Shown piece after piece: positions 1 through 8,431 of a stretch of 64,000 nucleotides of DNA. The stretch covers positions 1 to 64,000 of the forward strand of contig NZ_JAGGJP010000014.1 of assembly GCF_017872975.1 (NCBI RefSeq), given 5' to 3'. Origin of the DNA: Rubellimicrobium aerolatum. GTDB lineage: Bacteria > Pseudomonadota > Alphaproteobacteria > Rhodobacterales > Rhodobacteraceae. Made by a program: the position numbers and the translations under genes. Each line of letters begins with the position of its first letter. Within the stretch, counting starts at the first letter, position 1. The notes below the pieces were generated by a model that was not told the origin of the DNA, searched no databases, and saw nothing but the letters and a program-made list of their open reading frames with translations.

Positions 1-615
1 AGCGCCGCCTCGCGCTGCACGGCCAAGCGGCGGTGATCCACGCGCTCGGGCCGGCCGGCTCGCGCCAGGGCCGCGTTCTGCAGGTCGGCCCAGAGCTCCC
101 GCACGACCCGAAGCTCGCCGCCTCGGTGCCCGGGCGTCCAGCTCGCGCGTCTTGCCGCTCAGGCCCTCCGGCCCGAGCCGGCGCGTGGTGGTCAGCACGT
201 GCGCGTGCCAGGTCCGCTGGTCGCCCTCGCGGTCCGGGGCGTGGATCGTCACGTCGGCGGCCACGCCATAGCGGGCGACCAGAGCTTGGGCGAAGGCCCG
301 CGCCAACTCCCGCTGCTCCGTCGGGCTCAGCTCCGCCGGCAGCCCCAGCTCCCACTCCCGCGCGGGAACGCCGTCCCGGCGCCGCTCCCGCGCTTCGGCC
401 GCGTTCCAGAGCGCGGCCCGGTCCTGCGCCCAAGCGGGCGCGTCCTCGGGCGCGACGATGAAGGCGTCCACCACGCCCCGCTTGCGCTCGTAGTTGTGCG
501 TCTTGCCCTCGCGCTCGCAGGAGATGACACAAGCCGCGCGGAACGCGGCGGCGGCCTTGGCCGAGCGGCCGGCGGAGCGCTGCACGACCTTGACCACCAG
601 ATGGTAGATCGCCAT
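1..615 (-). pseudogene. MobA/MobL-type relaxase, N-terminal part, frameshifted and cut by window edge
   Basis: On the minus strand from ATG at 615 the protein begins MAIYHLVVKVVQRSAGRSA and runs through a WHAHVLTTTRR segment, the HxH metal-binding motif of MobA/MobL plasmid relaxases, which nick at oriT. Around positions 127-137 the frame changes: the family-typical continuation GELRVVRELWADLQNAALA, then VDHRRLAVQREAA, is present only in the next frame. One indel therefore breaks the gene about 160 codons in, unless it is a sequencing error. The gene runs off the left edge, so the primase/helicase or C-terminal part is not visible. It starts 15 bp after the resolvase gene in the same direction. 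It is distinct from the intact MOBP relaxase at 38965-40800. Confidence 0.8.
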
Positions 616-630
616 GGCGGCTTACTCCTC

Positions 631-1203
631 TCACATAGACGGGACGGCTCGCTTTCCGCTTCCTGTCAGGAACCTGTACACCGACGACCGTGCGATCCCC
701 AGGTGTTTGGCGATGGCGGTGGGGCTGAGCCGTTCCTCGGCGTGGAGACGCCGCACCTCCTCGGGATCGATCTTCGGCTTTCGTCCCGTGTAGACGCCGC
801 GCGCCTTGGCCGCCTGGATCCCTTCCATCTGCCGCTCGCGGCGCAGGTTCGTCTCGAACTCGGCGAAGACCCCCAGCATGTCGAGGAAGGCCTTGCCGGC
901 CGCCGTCGAGGTGTCCACGGGCTGCTCGGTGGCGCGCAAGCTCACGCCCCTGCCCTTCAGCTCATGCACGAGATCCTGGAGGTCTTTCACTGAGCGCGCC
1001 AGCCGGTCGATGCGGGTGACGACCAGGGTGTCGCCGGGGCGGAGGAACTGCTGCAGCAGCTCGAGCTCGGCCCGGCCTTCCCGGCTCGTGCCGGTCTTCT
1101 TCTCCGCCCGGATCACCTGGCACCCGGCCGCCCGGAGCGCCGCCTCCTGCAGAGAGAGGTCCTGGTCGGTGGTTGATACTCGCGCGTAGCCGTAGAGGGT
1201 CAT
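631..1203 (-). CDS. Serine recombinase (resolvase/invertase family)
   Basis: 190 aa. The N-terminus MTLYGYARVSTTDQDLSLQ holds the catalytic Ser (residue 10) and first Arg of small serine recombinases. The IDRLARSVKDL segment and the EFETNLRRERQMEGI linker helix follow, then a C-terminal Hin-type helix-turn-helix (LSPTAIAKHLGIARSSVYRFL). This is the usual length for Tn3-resolvase/Pin-like enzymes, which break and rejoin both DNA strands through a phosphoserine link to resolve multimers or cointegrates or to invert DNA. It lies directly before the broken relaxase gene. The upstream gap contains palindromes that could be crossover or operator sites. A multimer-resolution role is inferred from the plasmid context. 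Confidence 0.93.
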   Translation of the reverse strand: MTLYGYARVSTTDQDLSLQEAALRAAGCQVIRAEKKTGTSREGRAELELLQQFLRPGDTLVVTRIDRLARSVKDLQDLVHELKGRGVSLRATEQPVDTSTAAGKAFLDMLGVFAEFETNLRRERQMEGIQAAKARGVYTGRKPKIDPEEVRRLHAEERLSPTAIAKHLGIARSSVYRFLTGSGKRAVPSM

Positions 1204-1340
1204 GGGAGGGGCGATCTGTCCTGTGAGGGTCTAGACCCACCCACCATGCTGTCCGACATGGCCGAAAGCAACCCTAGTTGGACGCGCGGCGGTGTCCGAT
1301 GCGACTGGCCGGCTGGGGTATACCCTAGATGACGTGATAG
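1204..1340. promoter_or_regulatory. Upstream region of resolvase with two GC-anchored palindromes (possible res/operator)
   Basis: The gap between the divergent resolvase and vapBC genes contains GGGTCTAGACCC (1227-1238) and GGGTATACCC (1316-1325), both perfect palindromes, with related CCCTAG words between them. Serine resolvases usually bind sites next to their own gene and repress themselves there, so a res/promoter role fits, but no full three-site res structure was recognised. Confidence 0.3.
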
Positions 1341-1451
1341 CTAGTCGACAGGTTCAGTGTGGGTCTGCTCGCGACCCATCGCGATATCTGAGCTATCTAT
1401 GACCGAGGACGCTGCTTGCGACCAACAGAGCGCGTCAGGTATGAAGATACT

Positions 1452-1727
1452 ATGACTGCAAAATACGAGGGGCGTCAAATGCCAGCCCAGAGGGTCCGGA
1501 TCATCGAAGGCGGCAAGCTGGTGATCCCGGCGAGCATGCGCCGCGAGCTCGGCATCGGCACCGGCGATACCGTTCTGGTCGATGTAGAGGATGGCGAGCT
1601 GCGGGTCCGGTCGCTGTCGAAAGCGATCGCACGCGCCCAGGCCATCCTGCGCCGCCACGTGCCCGAAGGCGTGTCCTTGGCCGATGAGTTGATCGCGGAC
1701 CGCCGGCGCGAGGCCGAGCGTGAGTAG
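1452..1727 (+). CDS. vapB: AbrB/MazE-type antitoxin (VapB-like)
   Basis: 91 aa from ATG 1452; in-frame alternatives are 1416 and 1482. The core QRVRIIEGGKLVIPASMRRELGIGTGDTVLVDVEDGELRV is a swapped-hairpin AbrB DNA-binding fold, followed by an alpha-helical tail (SLSKAIARAQAILRRHV...) that would embrace the toxin. In VapBC systems the antitoxin neutralises the PIN RNase and represses the operon. The stop codon overlaps the start of the next gene by 8 bp, showing translational coupling. It probably acts as a stability module of the element. Confidence 0.85.
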   Translation: MTAKYEGRQMPAQRVRIIEGGKLVIPASMRRELGIGTGDTVLVDVEDGELRVRSLSKAIARAQAILRRHVPEGVSLADELIADRRREAERE

Positions 1728-2106
1728 GGCGGTGGTGCTCGACTCCTCGGCTCTGCTCTGCCTCCTCAACGGGGAGCTTGGGGCCGAGCGCGTGGCCGAG
1801 GTATTGCCCTCGGCGGTAATCGGGGCCGTAAACCTCGCGGAGGTTGTGACCAAGCTGCGCGAGCGTGGCCTGAGTGCGGAAGAGGTGGACGAGGTGCTGG
1901 GCGGGCTGCACCTCGACGTGCGGCCGCTCACGGCCGCCCAGGCCTACGCCACGGGACATCTACGACCTGCCACACGGTCGCTGAGTCTGTCGCTCGGCGA
2001 CCGGGCCTGCCTGGCGCTGGCGTCCGAGCTTGGGGCCGTGGCGCTGACGTCAGATCGAGCCTGGGCGGGGGTCGAGGCGGGTGCAGACGTCGAGGTGATC
2101 CGGTAG
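1720..2106 (+). CDS. vapC: PIN-domain ribonuclease toxin (VapC-like)
   Basis: 128 aa, starting at GTG 1720 inside the antitoxin gene. The four acidic residues of PIN nucleases are in place: D8 (VVLDSSALL), E41 (VNLAEVVTK), D94 (SLGDRACLALA) and D112 (LTSDRAW). Such proteins are Mg-dependent RNases that cut initiator tRNA, other tRNAs or rRNA when freed from antitoxin; the target cannot be told from sequence. Length and motif spacing match VapC, so an active toxin is expected. Confidence 0.9.
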   Translation: MSRAVVLDSSALLCLLNGELGAERVAEVLPSAVIGAVNLAEVVTKLRERGLSAEEVDEVLGGLHLDVRPLTAAQAYATGHLRPATRSLSLSLGDRACLALASELGAVALTSDRAWAGVEAGADVEVIR

Positions 2107-2603
2107 GCTCGGTTCACTCAGCCAGGACGGCCAGTTCCACCAGAACTGCTCGAAGGACAGGGTGGCTCGCCGCCGGGCAGTTCCCTGCGATGACACGCCT
2201 TGCAGGGAACAGGTTCGAGGGTTTGGGCCCCCAGCCCTGTCAAGGCTTGTCCTCTGCGCGATGCACCGCGCCTGCGGGAAGCCTAGACCGGGCTTCCGGG
2301 CCGGGGCGGTACTCCGGTCCGGGTCTGCCGAACACATGCGGTGCAAGAGGCTGGTCTGGATGTCCAACACACGAACGGACACTGTCGACAAACTCAAGGC
2401 GCGCCTGCCCATTGGACAACCAGAACTGCTCGCTTATCACGTCCCCTCGCTGCGCCGACTAAACCACTAAGTTACTGAAATAAGAGCAACTACAGGCCCT
2501 GAGTCTTCAGGGGGCCGAAGGATTAGATTTCACTTAACAGATGGTCAGATTTCGGGTATTCTGGACACAAGTAGACTCGCAACCCGTGTCTAGGGAGACG
2601 AGA
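2107..2603. other. Non-coding stretch after vapBC
   Basis: No open frame here has family-like or amphipathic character. The word CCAGAACTGCTCG occurs at 2140-2152 and again at 2420-2432, flanking about 270 bp. The base composition falls toward the right, where the lower-GC block begins near 2460. Confidence 0.4.
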
Positions 2604-2909
2604 ATGCCTTTTACTCTTCGTGCCGCCTCGATTGTGCTGCTCTCGACATTAGGATCAGCCTGTTTCGCCCAGGACGGAACGAGCTTCGAAGATGTTGTGC
2701 CGCCTCCAGATCCTCCGCCGACTTACCCGGAAGTCGTGACAGCCCCGCCGCCCGTCAATCTGTTTCCTGACCCTTCCATGCCGGAGCCTAGACCGGAAAC
2801 TAGGCTCCAAGTCACCCCCGATATCTCACTTGGCGGATCGGTCTCTGATACCGGGGTCACGGGAAATATTAGAATTCCCTGCCCGGATAACTTGTGCTTG
2901 GGACAGTAA
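2604..2909 (+). CDS. Small exported proline-rich protein of unknown function
   Basis: 101 aa from ATG 2604, chosen because AGGGAGACGAG precedes it and a signal peptide starts there (MPFTLRAASIVLLSTLGSACFA, cleavage near AQDG). An upstream in-frame ATG at 2541 would only add a charged leader. The mature part is short and rich in Pro and acidic residues, with two cysteines near the C-terminus (IPCPDNLCLGQ) that could form a disulfide. No family was recognised. It opens the lower-GC block and sits 450 bp before the phospholipase-like gene. Confidence 0.55.
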   Translation: MPFTLRAASIVLLSTLGSACFAQDGTSFEDVVPPPDPPPTYPEVVTAPPPVNLFPDPSMPEPRPETRLQVTPDISLGGSVSDTGVTGNIRIPCPDNLCLGQ

Positions 2910-3363
2910 AGGGGCAGCCTTTAGACACTGGTGCTACTTAGCAGGTCGGCTCCTTTCCGGTGCCCAGCACCGGAAGCTCCATAATGATTGGCATCAAGCT
3001 ATCGTCCGACAATCCAATACATGTTATCACAATCTTAATTTGAACGAAGACTCTGACTCGAGTGGTAGCATATCAACCATACTAGGGGCAGTTACAACTG
3101 TATCCTTGGTAAACCGTTACTCCATTTGCTACCTCCATCCACACCCTCGCCTCTACTTGCTATTCCACTAGAGTGAAGCAGGAGCTTGAAGCGCATAGAT
3201 TTCTCGCCCTTTTAACAGAATACGGCTGGCATGTTGAACGAATTGCCTAAACATAGCGACAATCAGATGTGTTTGATCTCAGACGCACTGTGGGAGCAAA
3301 ATCCATCGTCGTGATGAACGCCGACCGCCGTGTCTCCTATAATTTAACGAGGCGAAGAGGGCA
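2910..3363. other. AT-richer intergenic region, no gene seen
   Basis: The only structure is the hairpin at 2955-2975. The remainder is visibly lower in GC than the window average and has no convincing coding frame. It probably carries the promoter of the phospholipase-like gene; a TATAAT-like TATAATTT string occurs at about 3339. Confidence 0.4.
2955..2975 (+). terminator. Hairpin downstream of the small exported protein gene
   Basis: TTCCGGTGC (2955-2963) and GCACCGGAA (2967-2975) form a perfect 9-bp stem with a 3-nt loop, 46 bp after the stop. There is no T-run, so termination is only probable. Confidence 0.4.
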
Positions 3364-5403
3364 ATGATGTTCCGTCTTGCGATCATGGTTTCAGCCTTTT
3401 CGTCGCTGTTCTTTGCTCCATCTGCTTCTTACGCTTGGAAGCCCTCAACGCACGTGTTCCTAGCTGAAATTGCCATCCGCGATGCTTTGGATGACGGAAT
3501 GGTAGTCATCGAGGATTTGTCTACGGGTCAAACAAGAACATATGCGGTCGCACCCGAGACTCTGGAGGCGCTACGCTTAGGCATGCCACAGTACCGCTCA
3601 GGCGTGCTAGGGCCTGACGCGTATCCCGATATCGCCACGGGCCAACAGGTCATCCATCCCGACGGCACTGAGACAGGCGTGCTTGGCGGTTCGGACGCAT
3701 GGCTAGCACAAGTGTGGCTGGGCTTTGCGGCCACTCCCCAGGAGCGAGCTTTCCGACTTGGGTACCTCACCCATGCCGCCGGGGACATGTATGGCCACAC
3801 TTACATAAATCATTTCACAGGGGCGCCCTTCACGCTCTCGCCGCTCGACAACGCAATCAAGCACGTTGTCTTGGAGAGTTACATCGACAAGCGGCTGCCC
3901 ATCGAAGACATGGGCCCAGAGATGTTCAACGCCTCGATCTCGGGCCTTGAGAACACCATTTATCGGGTGATGATCGACGCGCGGCCGGGTACTGTCCTCG
4001 ATACGACGTTGCTACCTGAAGGTAGCCCGGGCGTAGCCTACTCAGTGCCGCGCATATTCTCGACTCTGCGGCGCGATCTGGATGGCGAGATCTCTGACTA
4101 CTACGCGCATAAGGAATATTTGCAACGACAGATCGACGAGTGCGACGTTCTGGACTTTTCCTGCTCGAAGGTAGCGCTGGGTATTGAGTTGGCCGGCTAC
4201 GTGGCGGCCAACGGTTTACAGACGACTTACAAAGAGTATTGGCGCGACGACATTGATGACGGCCTCCGCGCTTGGCCGGCCACAAGCCACGCGGTGGCGC
4301 TTGCCCTATTCTTTAACGTCGCACGTAGTGCGGACACTGCTGCGGCCGATAATATTTTGACAAACTATGTCCTGCGCCACCTCTTGTCCATGGCTGGGGC
4401 GCCTGACTTCGTCGGACTGACTGCGGAAGTGATCGGCGATATCGTCGAAGCCATCACCCCAGAATTCCTCCTCGAGCCGCTGAGACAACTGAAAGAGGAC
4501 ATGCTGAATGCGCTTCTCAAAAGTGCCATTGGCATGACTAAAGAAGGGTTAAAGGCCTATTTAACTCGGCCCGACCAATACTTCGACGTTGTGATGTCCC
4601 GAGGCAACGGCGAGCACGTCACCTTAGCAACTTTCAATGCCCAGTATCTAGGGCTTGAAGATCCAGGCTACCAGAACCCCGCTGAGACTTTCGACTACCG
4701 GAATCTTCCGGCCGCCTACAACTCCATGGTGATGAGCAAGCTCGTGCTGCTCGCGCCGAATCAGATCAATGCCTTGGTAGCCGACCTAGGTGGATCAGAG
4801 AGGCTCGAGACGCCGAATGTCATGCTAGGCTTCGCGCGCACTCTCGACGGCTCGACACAGTGGCGTAATGGAATGGTATTGGCCCGGGACTGCGCGATCT
4901 ACGATAGGGTGCTAATGGCTCTGCCCGGCGATGGAGCGTGTAGAGGCGTTGCAACTCCGGCTCGAGCTCAACCGGCTTCATCCGCCCGGGAAGATGCTAT
5001 TAGAGCTGTCCAAGACATGTGGGCAAGTTGGTCCCTATCAAACTCGCAGGCTATGCCATTCTGGCAAAGCCACTATGCAGACGAAGTCGAGTACTACGGC
5101 AGCCTAGAAGAAAGCGCGGAAGTAGTCCAGTTAAAGGAAGACTTCGCCGAGCGGTGGCCTGAACGACTTTATAGACTGCGACCGCAGACGGTCAGCGTTG
5201 AGTGCGTTGACGATGAGCGATGCAGCGTGTCCGGCATCGTCGACTGGGACGTAGCGAGTGACGAGCGAAACGAACGCTCCGTCGGCGCTGCCGAGTTCAC
5301 AGTGGGCCTGAGCTTCTCGGGCGGAAGCTTCGAGATCTTCAGAGAGTCCGGGAAAGTTATTAATAATGATCGAATGCCTCTCGATGAAGCTACTCCCGAG
5401 TAA
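3364..5403 (+). CDS. Secreted zinc-dependent phospholipase C-like protein with extra C-terminal domain
   Basis: 679 aa. A signal peptide (MMFRLAIMVSAFSSLFFAPSASYA) is followed at once by WKPSTHVFLAEIA. Bacterial zinc phospholipases C typically have a mature N-terminal Trp, then metal-binding His. YLTHAAGDMYGHTYINHF near residue 138 supplies the HxxxDxxxH ligands. This matches the Zn_dep_PLPC fold, which hydrolyses phospholipid head groups outside the cytoplasm. The middle (about 250-530) is helical and unassigned. The last ~130 residues, after an Ala/Pro linker, look like an NTF2/SnoaL-like domain (WQSHYADEVEYYGS...), an unusual addition. Codon use is less GC-rich than the defence and backbone genes, suggesting separate acquisition. 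Substrate and biological role are unknown. Confidence 0.7.
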   Translation: MMFRLAIMVSAFSSLFFAPSASYAWKPSTHVFLAEIAIRDALDDGMVVIEDLSTGQTRTYAVAPETLEALRLGMPQYRSGVLGPDAYPDIATGQQVIHPDGTETGVLGGSDAWLAQVWLGFAATPQERAFRLGYLTHAAGDMYGHTYINHFTGAPFTLSPLDNAIKHVVLESYIDKRLPIEDMGPEMFNASISGLENTIYRVMIDARPGTVLDTTLLPEGSPGVAYSVPRIFSTLRRDLDGEISDYYAHKEYLQRQIDECDVLDFSCSKVALGIELAGYVAANGLQTTYKEYWRDDIDDGLRAWPATSHAVALALFFNVARSADTAAADNILTNYVLRHLLSMAGAPDFVGLTAEVIGDIVEAITPEFLLEPLRQLKEDMLNALLKSAIGMTKEGLKAYLTRPDQYFDVVMSRGNGEHVTLATFNAQYLGLEDPGYQNPAETFDYRNLPAAYNSMVMSKLVLLAPNQINALVADLGGSERLETPNVMLGFARTLDGSTQWRNGMVLARDCAIYDRVLMALPGDGACRGVATPARAQPASSAREDAIRAVQDMWASWSLSNSQAMPFWQSHYADEVEYYGSLEESAEVVQLKEDFAERWPERLYRLRPQTVSVECVDDERCSVSGIVDWDVASDERNERSVGAAEFTVGLSFSGGSFEIFRESGKVINNDRMPLDEATPE

Positions 5404-5545
5404 ACTGCCATGATTGGCCTGCTGCCGGTTTCGTGAACACGACCATAAGATCGTGACCTTGGAACTGGAGAGTGCCGATGGGGCAGAAGTTCAGTCGCGA
5501 GTTCAAGCTTGAGGCGGTGAAGCTGGTGAGGGAGCCAGGAAAACG
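5404..5545 (+). mobile_element. Remnant of an IS3-family element (start of orfA)
   Basis: From GTG 5472 the frame reads MPMGQKFSREFKLEAVKLVRE, the conserved start of IS3-family OrfA (helix-turn-helix subunit). It departs into unrelated sequence after roughly 24 codons. The 70 bp before it would be the element's left end, lying directly behind the phospholipase-like gene. No OrfB is present, so this is a fossil cut by later rearrangement. Confidence 0.65.
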
Positions 5546-5676
5546 AACGAGACTGCTGCCGAGTGATGACCATGGGCGCCGTCCGGATTGCTTCACCCGG
5601 TCCTTTGCCGGACAGGAGATTGCTAGGCACGGTTCCTGGACACGGTTGAACGCCTGAGCGCGGTCGACGGAGCCGA

Positions 5677-5750
5677 GCTGCTGTGATGACGTGGACGGCC
5701 TCGCCCTCCGGCTTCCACGCTCGGTACCGTGACCGTCGATGATGGCGTCA
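5677..5750 (+). repeat. 74-bp inverted repeat, left copy
   Basis: Exact reverse complement of 7043-7116, ending with GATGATGGCGTCA. The two copies bracket the IS110-type transposase gene. Such length is unusual for IS110-family ends. Confidence 0.9.
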
Positions 5751-6011
5751 TGTGTGGACGGCCTCTTGGACGCAAGGATGTTTTCGACGTGCTGAACTCG
5801 GTCGAGTGCAGTCATGTGTTCGGCCTGTTGTCGCGGCTGTCGGCCGCTGGCCTTGATGAAGTCCGCGGATCGGATCCCTGATCACAGCAACGCGCTCGAA
5901 GCGCTCTGACCCCCTGGGTTTGTCCGATCCCCGGCTGCGGCCGGATCGTCATCACGTCTCATCACTCTCACGTCCACGACACCGTCGCTTTGTGACAACG
6001 GCGTCGATCTC

Positions 6012-7025
6012 TCAGGCAGCTCTCGGGGTGAAGACCTCGACGCGTGCCATCAGGCTCCACGCGATCCGCGCGCTCTTGTTGGCAACCGCGACCGCGGCAA
6101 CCTTCGGTTTCTTCCGGGCGATCAGCCCGGAAATCCACGCCTCGCCCCCGCGCTGGCGCGCGAACCGCAGCACAGCCGTCGCGCCAACGACCAGAAGCCG
6201 TCGGATGTATCCGTCGCCCGCTCGGCTGATGCCGCCTTGGCGCTCCTTGCCGCCGCTGCTGTTCGCTCGCGGCGTGAGCCCGAGCCAGGCTGCGAACTGC
6301 CGGCCGGATCGGAACTGGCCCGGGTCGGGAACTGTCGCCGCAATCGCCGGGGCCATGATAAGGCCGATCCCGGGGATGGTGGCAAGCCGACGGCTGGTCT
6401 CGTTGGCGCAACGCCAGACGAGGATACGCCTCTCCAGATCGGCGACTTCGTTGTCGAGACTCGCCAGCTGACGGGCAAGGGCTCGTAGAGCGGCCACGGC
6501 CGAGGCCGGCAGCTCCTCGCTCCGCTTCTCCATCGACGCCAGCGCTGTCCGCACCCCCGCCGGCCCTCGCGCCGCGACGATCCCGTACTCGCCCAGATGG
6601 CCGCGGAGCGCGTTGATCAGCATGGTCCTCTGCCGGATCAGGAGATCGCGCGTCTTGTGCAGCATCAAGGCGGCCTGTTGCTCCTTCGACTTGATCGGCA
6701 CGAAACGCATGGTCGGCCGGGTGACGGCCTCTGCGATTGCCTCGGCGTCGGCCGCGTTGGTCTTCCCGCGCTTGACGTGGGCTTTCACGTAAACCGGCGA
6801 CATGAGCCTCACCTCGTGAGCAAGCGCCGTGAGCTCCCGGCCCCAGTGATGGGCCGAGGCGCATGCTTCCATGCCGACCATGCAGCGCGGCAGCCGCTCA
6901 AAGAAGCCCAGAACCTACGAACGCCGAAGCTGTCGACGGACAACAACCTCGCCTGCCGCCGATACGCCGTGGACCTGAAACACCGTCTTCGCCAGGTCGA
7001 GCCCGATTACCGCAATGTCCGACAT
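6012..7025 (-). pseudogene. IS110-family transposase with internal TAG codon
   Basis: The full frame from ATG 7025 would give 337 aa: MSDIAVIGLDLAKTVFQVHG (first catalytic Asp of the DEDD RuvC-like domain), a TAG at codon 37 in the segment RRQLRRS-stop-VLGFFERLP where relatives usually have Lys, then GMEACASAHHW, RGKTNAADAEAI and a C-terminal domain with GGISRAGDGYIRR carrying the conserved serine region. A single AAG-to-TAG change accounts for the stop. Translation could restart at ATG 6881, but that product lacks the first catalytic Asp. The element is therefore probably inactive unless the codon is read through. Confidence 0.85.
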
Positions 7026-7042
7026 CTTCGTCGCTCCTACTG

Positions 7043-7116
7043 TGACGCCATCATCGACGGTCACGGTACCGAGCGTGGAAGCCGGAGGGCGAGGCCGTCC
7101 ACGTCATCACAGCAGC
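7043..7116 (-). repeat. 74-bp inverted repeat, right copy
   Basis: Exact reverse complement of 5677-5750. It begins 18 bp upstream of the IS110 transposase start and ends at 7116, where sequence continuing from the CBASS operon is interrupted. Confidence 0.9.
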
Positions 7117-7285
7117 CCAAGTCACGAGAATTGCCAAAAGGACTGCGAGTACGGCGACAGCCGACATGACGATCACCCAGGTAATCTGGCTGAAAATCCA
7201 AAAACGTAGATAATCGCAATGAGTTAGGGCATAACCTGTATTTACTGCATCAACGACCGAAGGCGAAGCTTAGCGCGAGATGGAA

Positions 7286-8428
7286 CTAGGCTGCTGGTAC
7301 AACGGCCGATGCGATAGCCGAGCGGCTATCCAGCAAAGTGACGTCCGGACGCAAACTCAAGGTGACGCTCTGCTCCTTTGCGACTTCACGCACGAGGTCG
7401 TCCATTTCAGCAGAAAGGGTCTTCAGTCCGGCATACTTTTCCTCAGTGTCGAATATTCTTCGTGATCCATCAGGAACGATCAAGGATTTAGCCTTCGCCG
7501 GGTTATGATAAAGCTCGTCTAGGAACCTTTGCGTTTCCGCAAGGATCGCAAGCTCGAAGAGATAACCTCGACGAAAAGCACTAAGGTCAGCATGGTACAT
7601 CGTTGCGGCGATATCAAAGCTCGGAAACACGATCGACTTACCTTCTTCGATCGCATCGTTCTTAACATTCTTGCAAAGCCGGATGGCTTTCTTCAGGCCA
7701 CCTAGAGATTGTTGATCGCGTTCATCAATACGATGAATATGCAGGAAGGGAAGGTTGTCCACGGTCTCGGGAACTTTCTTGTTCAGAATGGTGATGCCTC
7801 GGTCCCGCTCTTGTCCGGATGCTTGGTAGTCGATGGTATCGTACCAATGAGAAGGAACAACATCGACGGGCCTAGCGAGCGAGCCGCCAGAAATGGCAAT
7901 GGCCTTGCCCCCCGATGTATCAACACTAGCAGCCGGAAACTTGGCGATCAGAATTTTTTCTGCCTCTTTTCGCAATGCAGCCAAGACCCCAATCGATGTC
8001 TTGGTTGTAGGGGCCGTATACTGACCAAAACGGCTTTTCATACCTTGAGTGTGATATGTGTGAAATCCCGTGTCGAGACTGAGGAGATCCACGTCGCTCA
8101 CGCCGCGAATATGAACGTTGAGCGGCACTGACCCTTGGAGCCTGAACCCGACGGAGAACCCCGCCGCCGTCAGCCCGTTGTTGAGTTGATTGCCGACACG
8201 CTCAGCCGTCTCGACGCTGATGCGTGTGTAGTCCTTGCCCACCTCCTGCATCGCCCCTAGGGCGTAGCGGGTGTAAGGCTGGCTCTTCGCACGCTTCTGC
8301 CATTCCTCTTCGAGAGAGCTCTTCGCAATCAACTCGTCGCGCGCGGACTCGTTCAAGCGGGAGAGCCGATCGGTCCCGCGCCGGCGGTTGCTGAGTTGGC
8401 TCAGGCGTTTATTGATATCTCGTGCCAT
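7286..8428 (-). CDS. CBASS cyclic-oligonucleotide synthase (CD-NTase)
   Basis: 380 aa. The nucleotidyltransferase signature GS (99-100) with SDVDLL (D112, D114) and a third acidic residue at RPVDVVP (D189) places it in the CD-NTase/OAS-like superfamily. A helical C-terminal half follows, with an FPSFDIAA segment. After phage sensing these enzymes make cyclic di- or trinucleotides that switch on a partner effector and kill the cell. The start lies 3 bp after the stop of the Cap15-like gene, so the pair forms a minimal type I CBASS. No ancillary Cap2/Cap3 or HORMA/TRIP13 genes are present. The nucleotide product cannot be read from sequence. The C-terminus ends with a low-complexity ASAVVPAA tail. 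Confidence 0.85.
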   Translation of the reverse strand: MARDINKRLSQLSNRRRGTDRLSRLNESARDELIAKSSLEEEWQKRAKSQPYTRYALGAMQEVGKDYTRISVETAERVGNQLNNGLTAAGFSVGFRLQGSVPLNVHIRGVSDVDLLSLDTGFHTYHTQGMKSRFGQYTAPTTKTSIGVLAALRKEAEKILIAKFPAASVDTSGGKAIAISGGSLARPVDVVPSHWYDTIDYQASGQERDRGITILNKKVPETVDNLPFLHIHRIDERDQQSLGGLKKAIRLCKNVKNDAIEEGKSIVFPSFDIAATMYHADLSAFRRGYLFELAILAETQRFLDELYHNPAKAKSLIVPDGSRRIFDTEEKYAGLKTLSAEMDDLVREVAKEQSVTLSLRPDVTLLDSRSAIASAVVPAA

Positions 8429-8431
8429 AAT

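Larger units (their letters stand above)
5677..7116 (-). mobile_element. IS110-family element bounded by 74-bp inverted repeats
   Basis: A 1,440-bp unit holding one IS110-type transposase gene (6012-7025, minus). The 74-bp repeats lie 17 bp before the transposase start and about 260 bp after its stop. The family (IS1111 group) normally has only short subterminal repeats and a non-coding transposase-distal end that supplies a guide (bridge) RNA; 5751-6011 would be that end. True boundaries are uncertain because the long repeats may belong to an older element. Confidence 0.6.

Noticed and set aside
2140-2432. Direct repeat CCAGAACTGCTCG flanking about 270 bp
   Set aside because: Only 13 bp, no recombinase gene or element inside, so chance or an old scar cannot be separated.
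2440-2480. Possible tRNA 3' end before the low-GC block
   Set aside because: No cloverleaf or T-loop could be formed.
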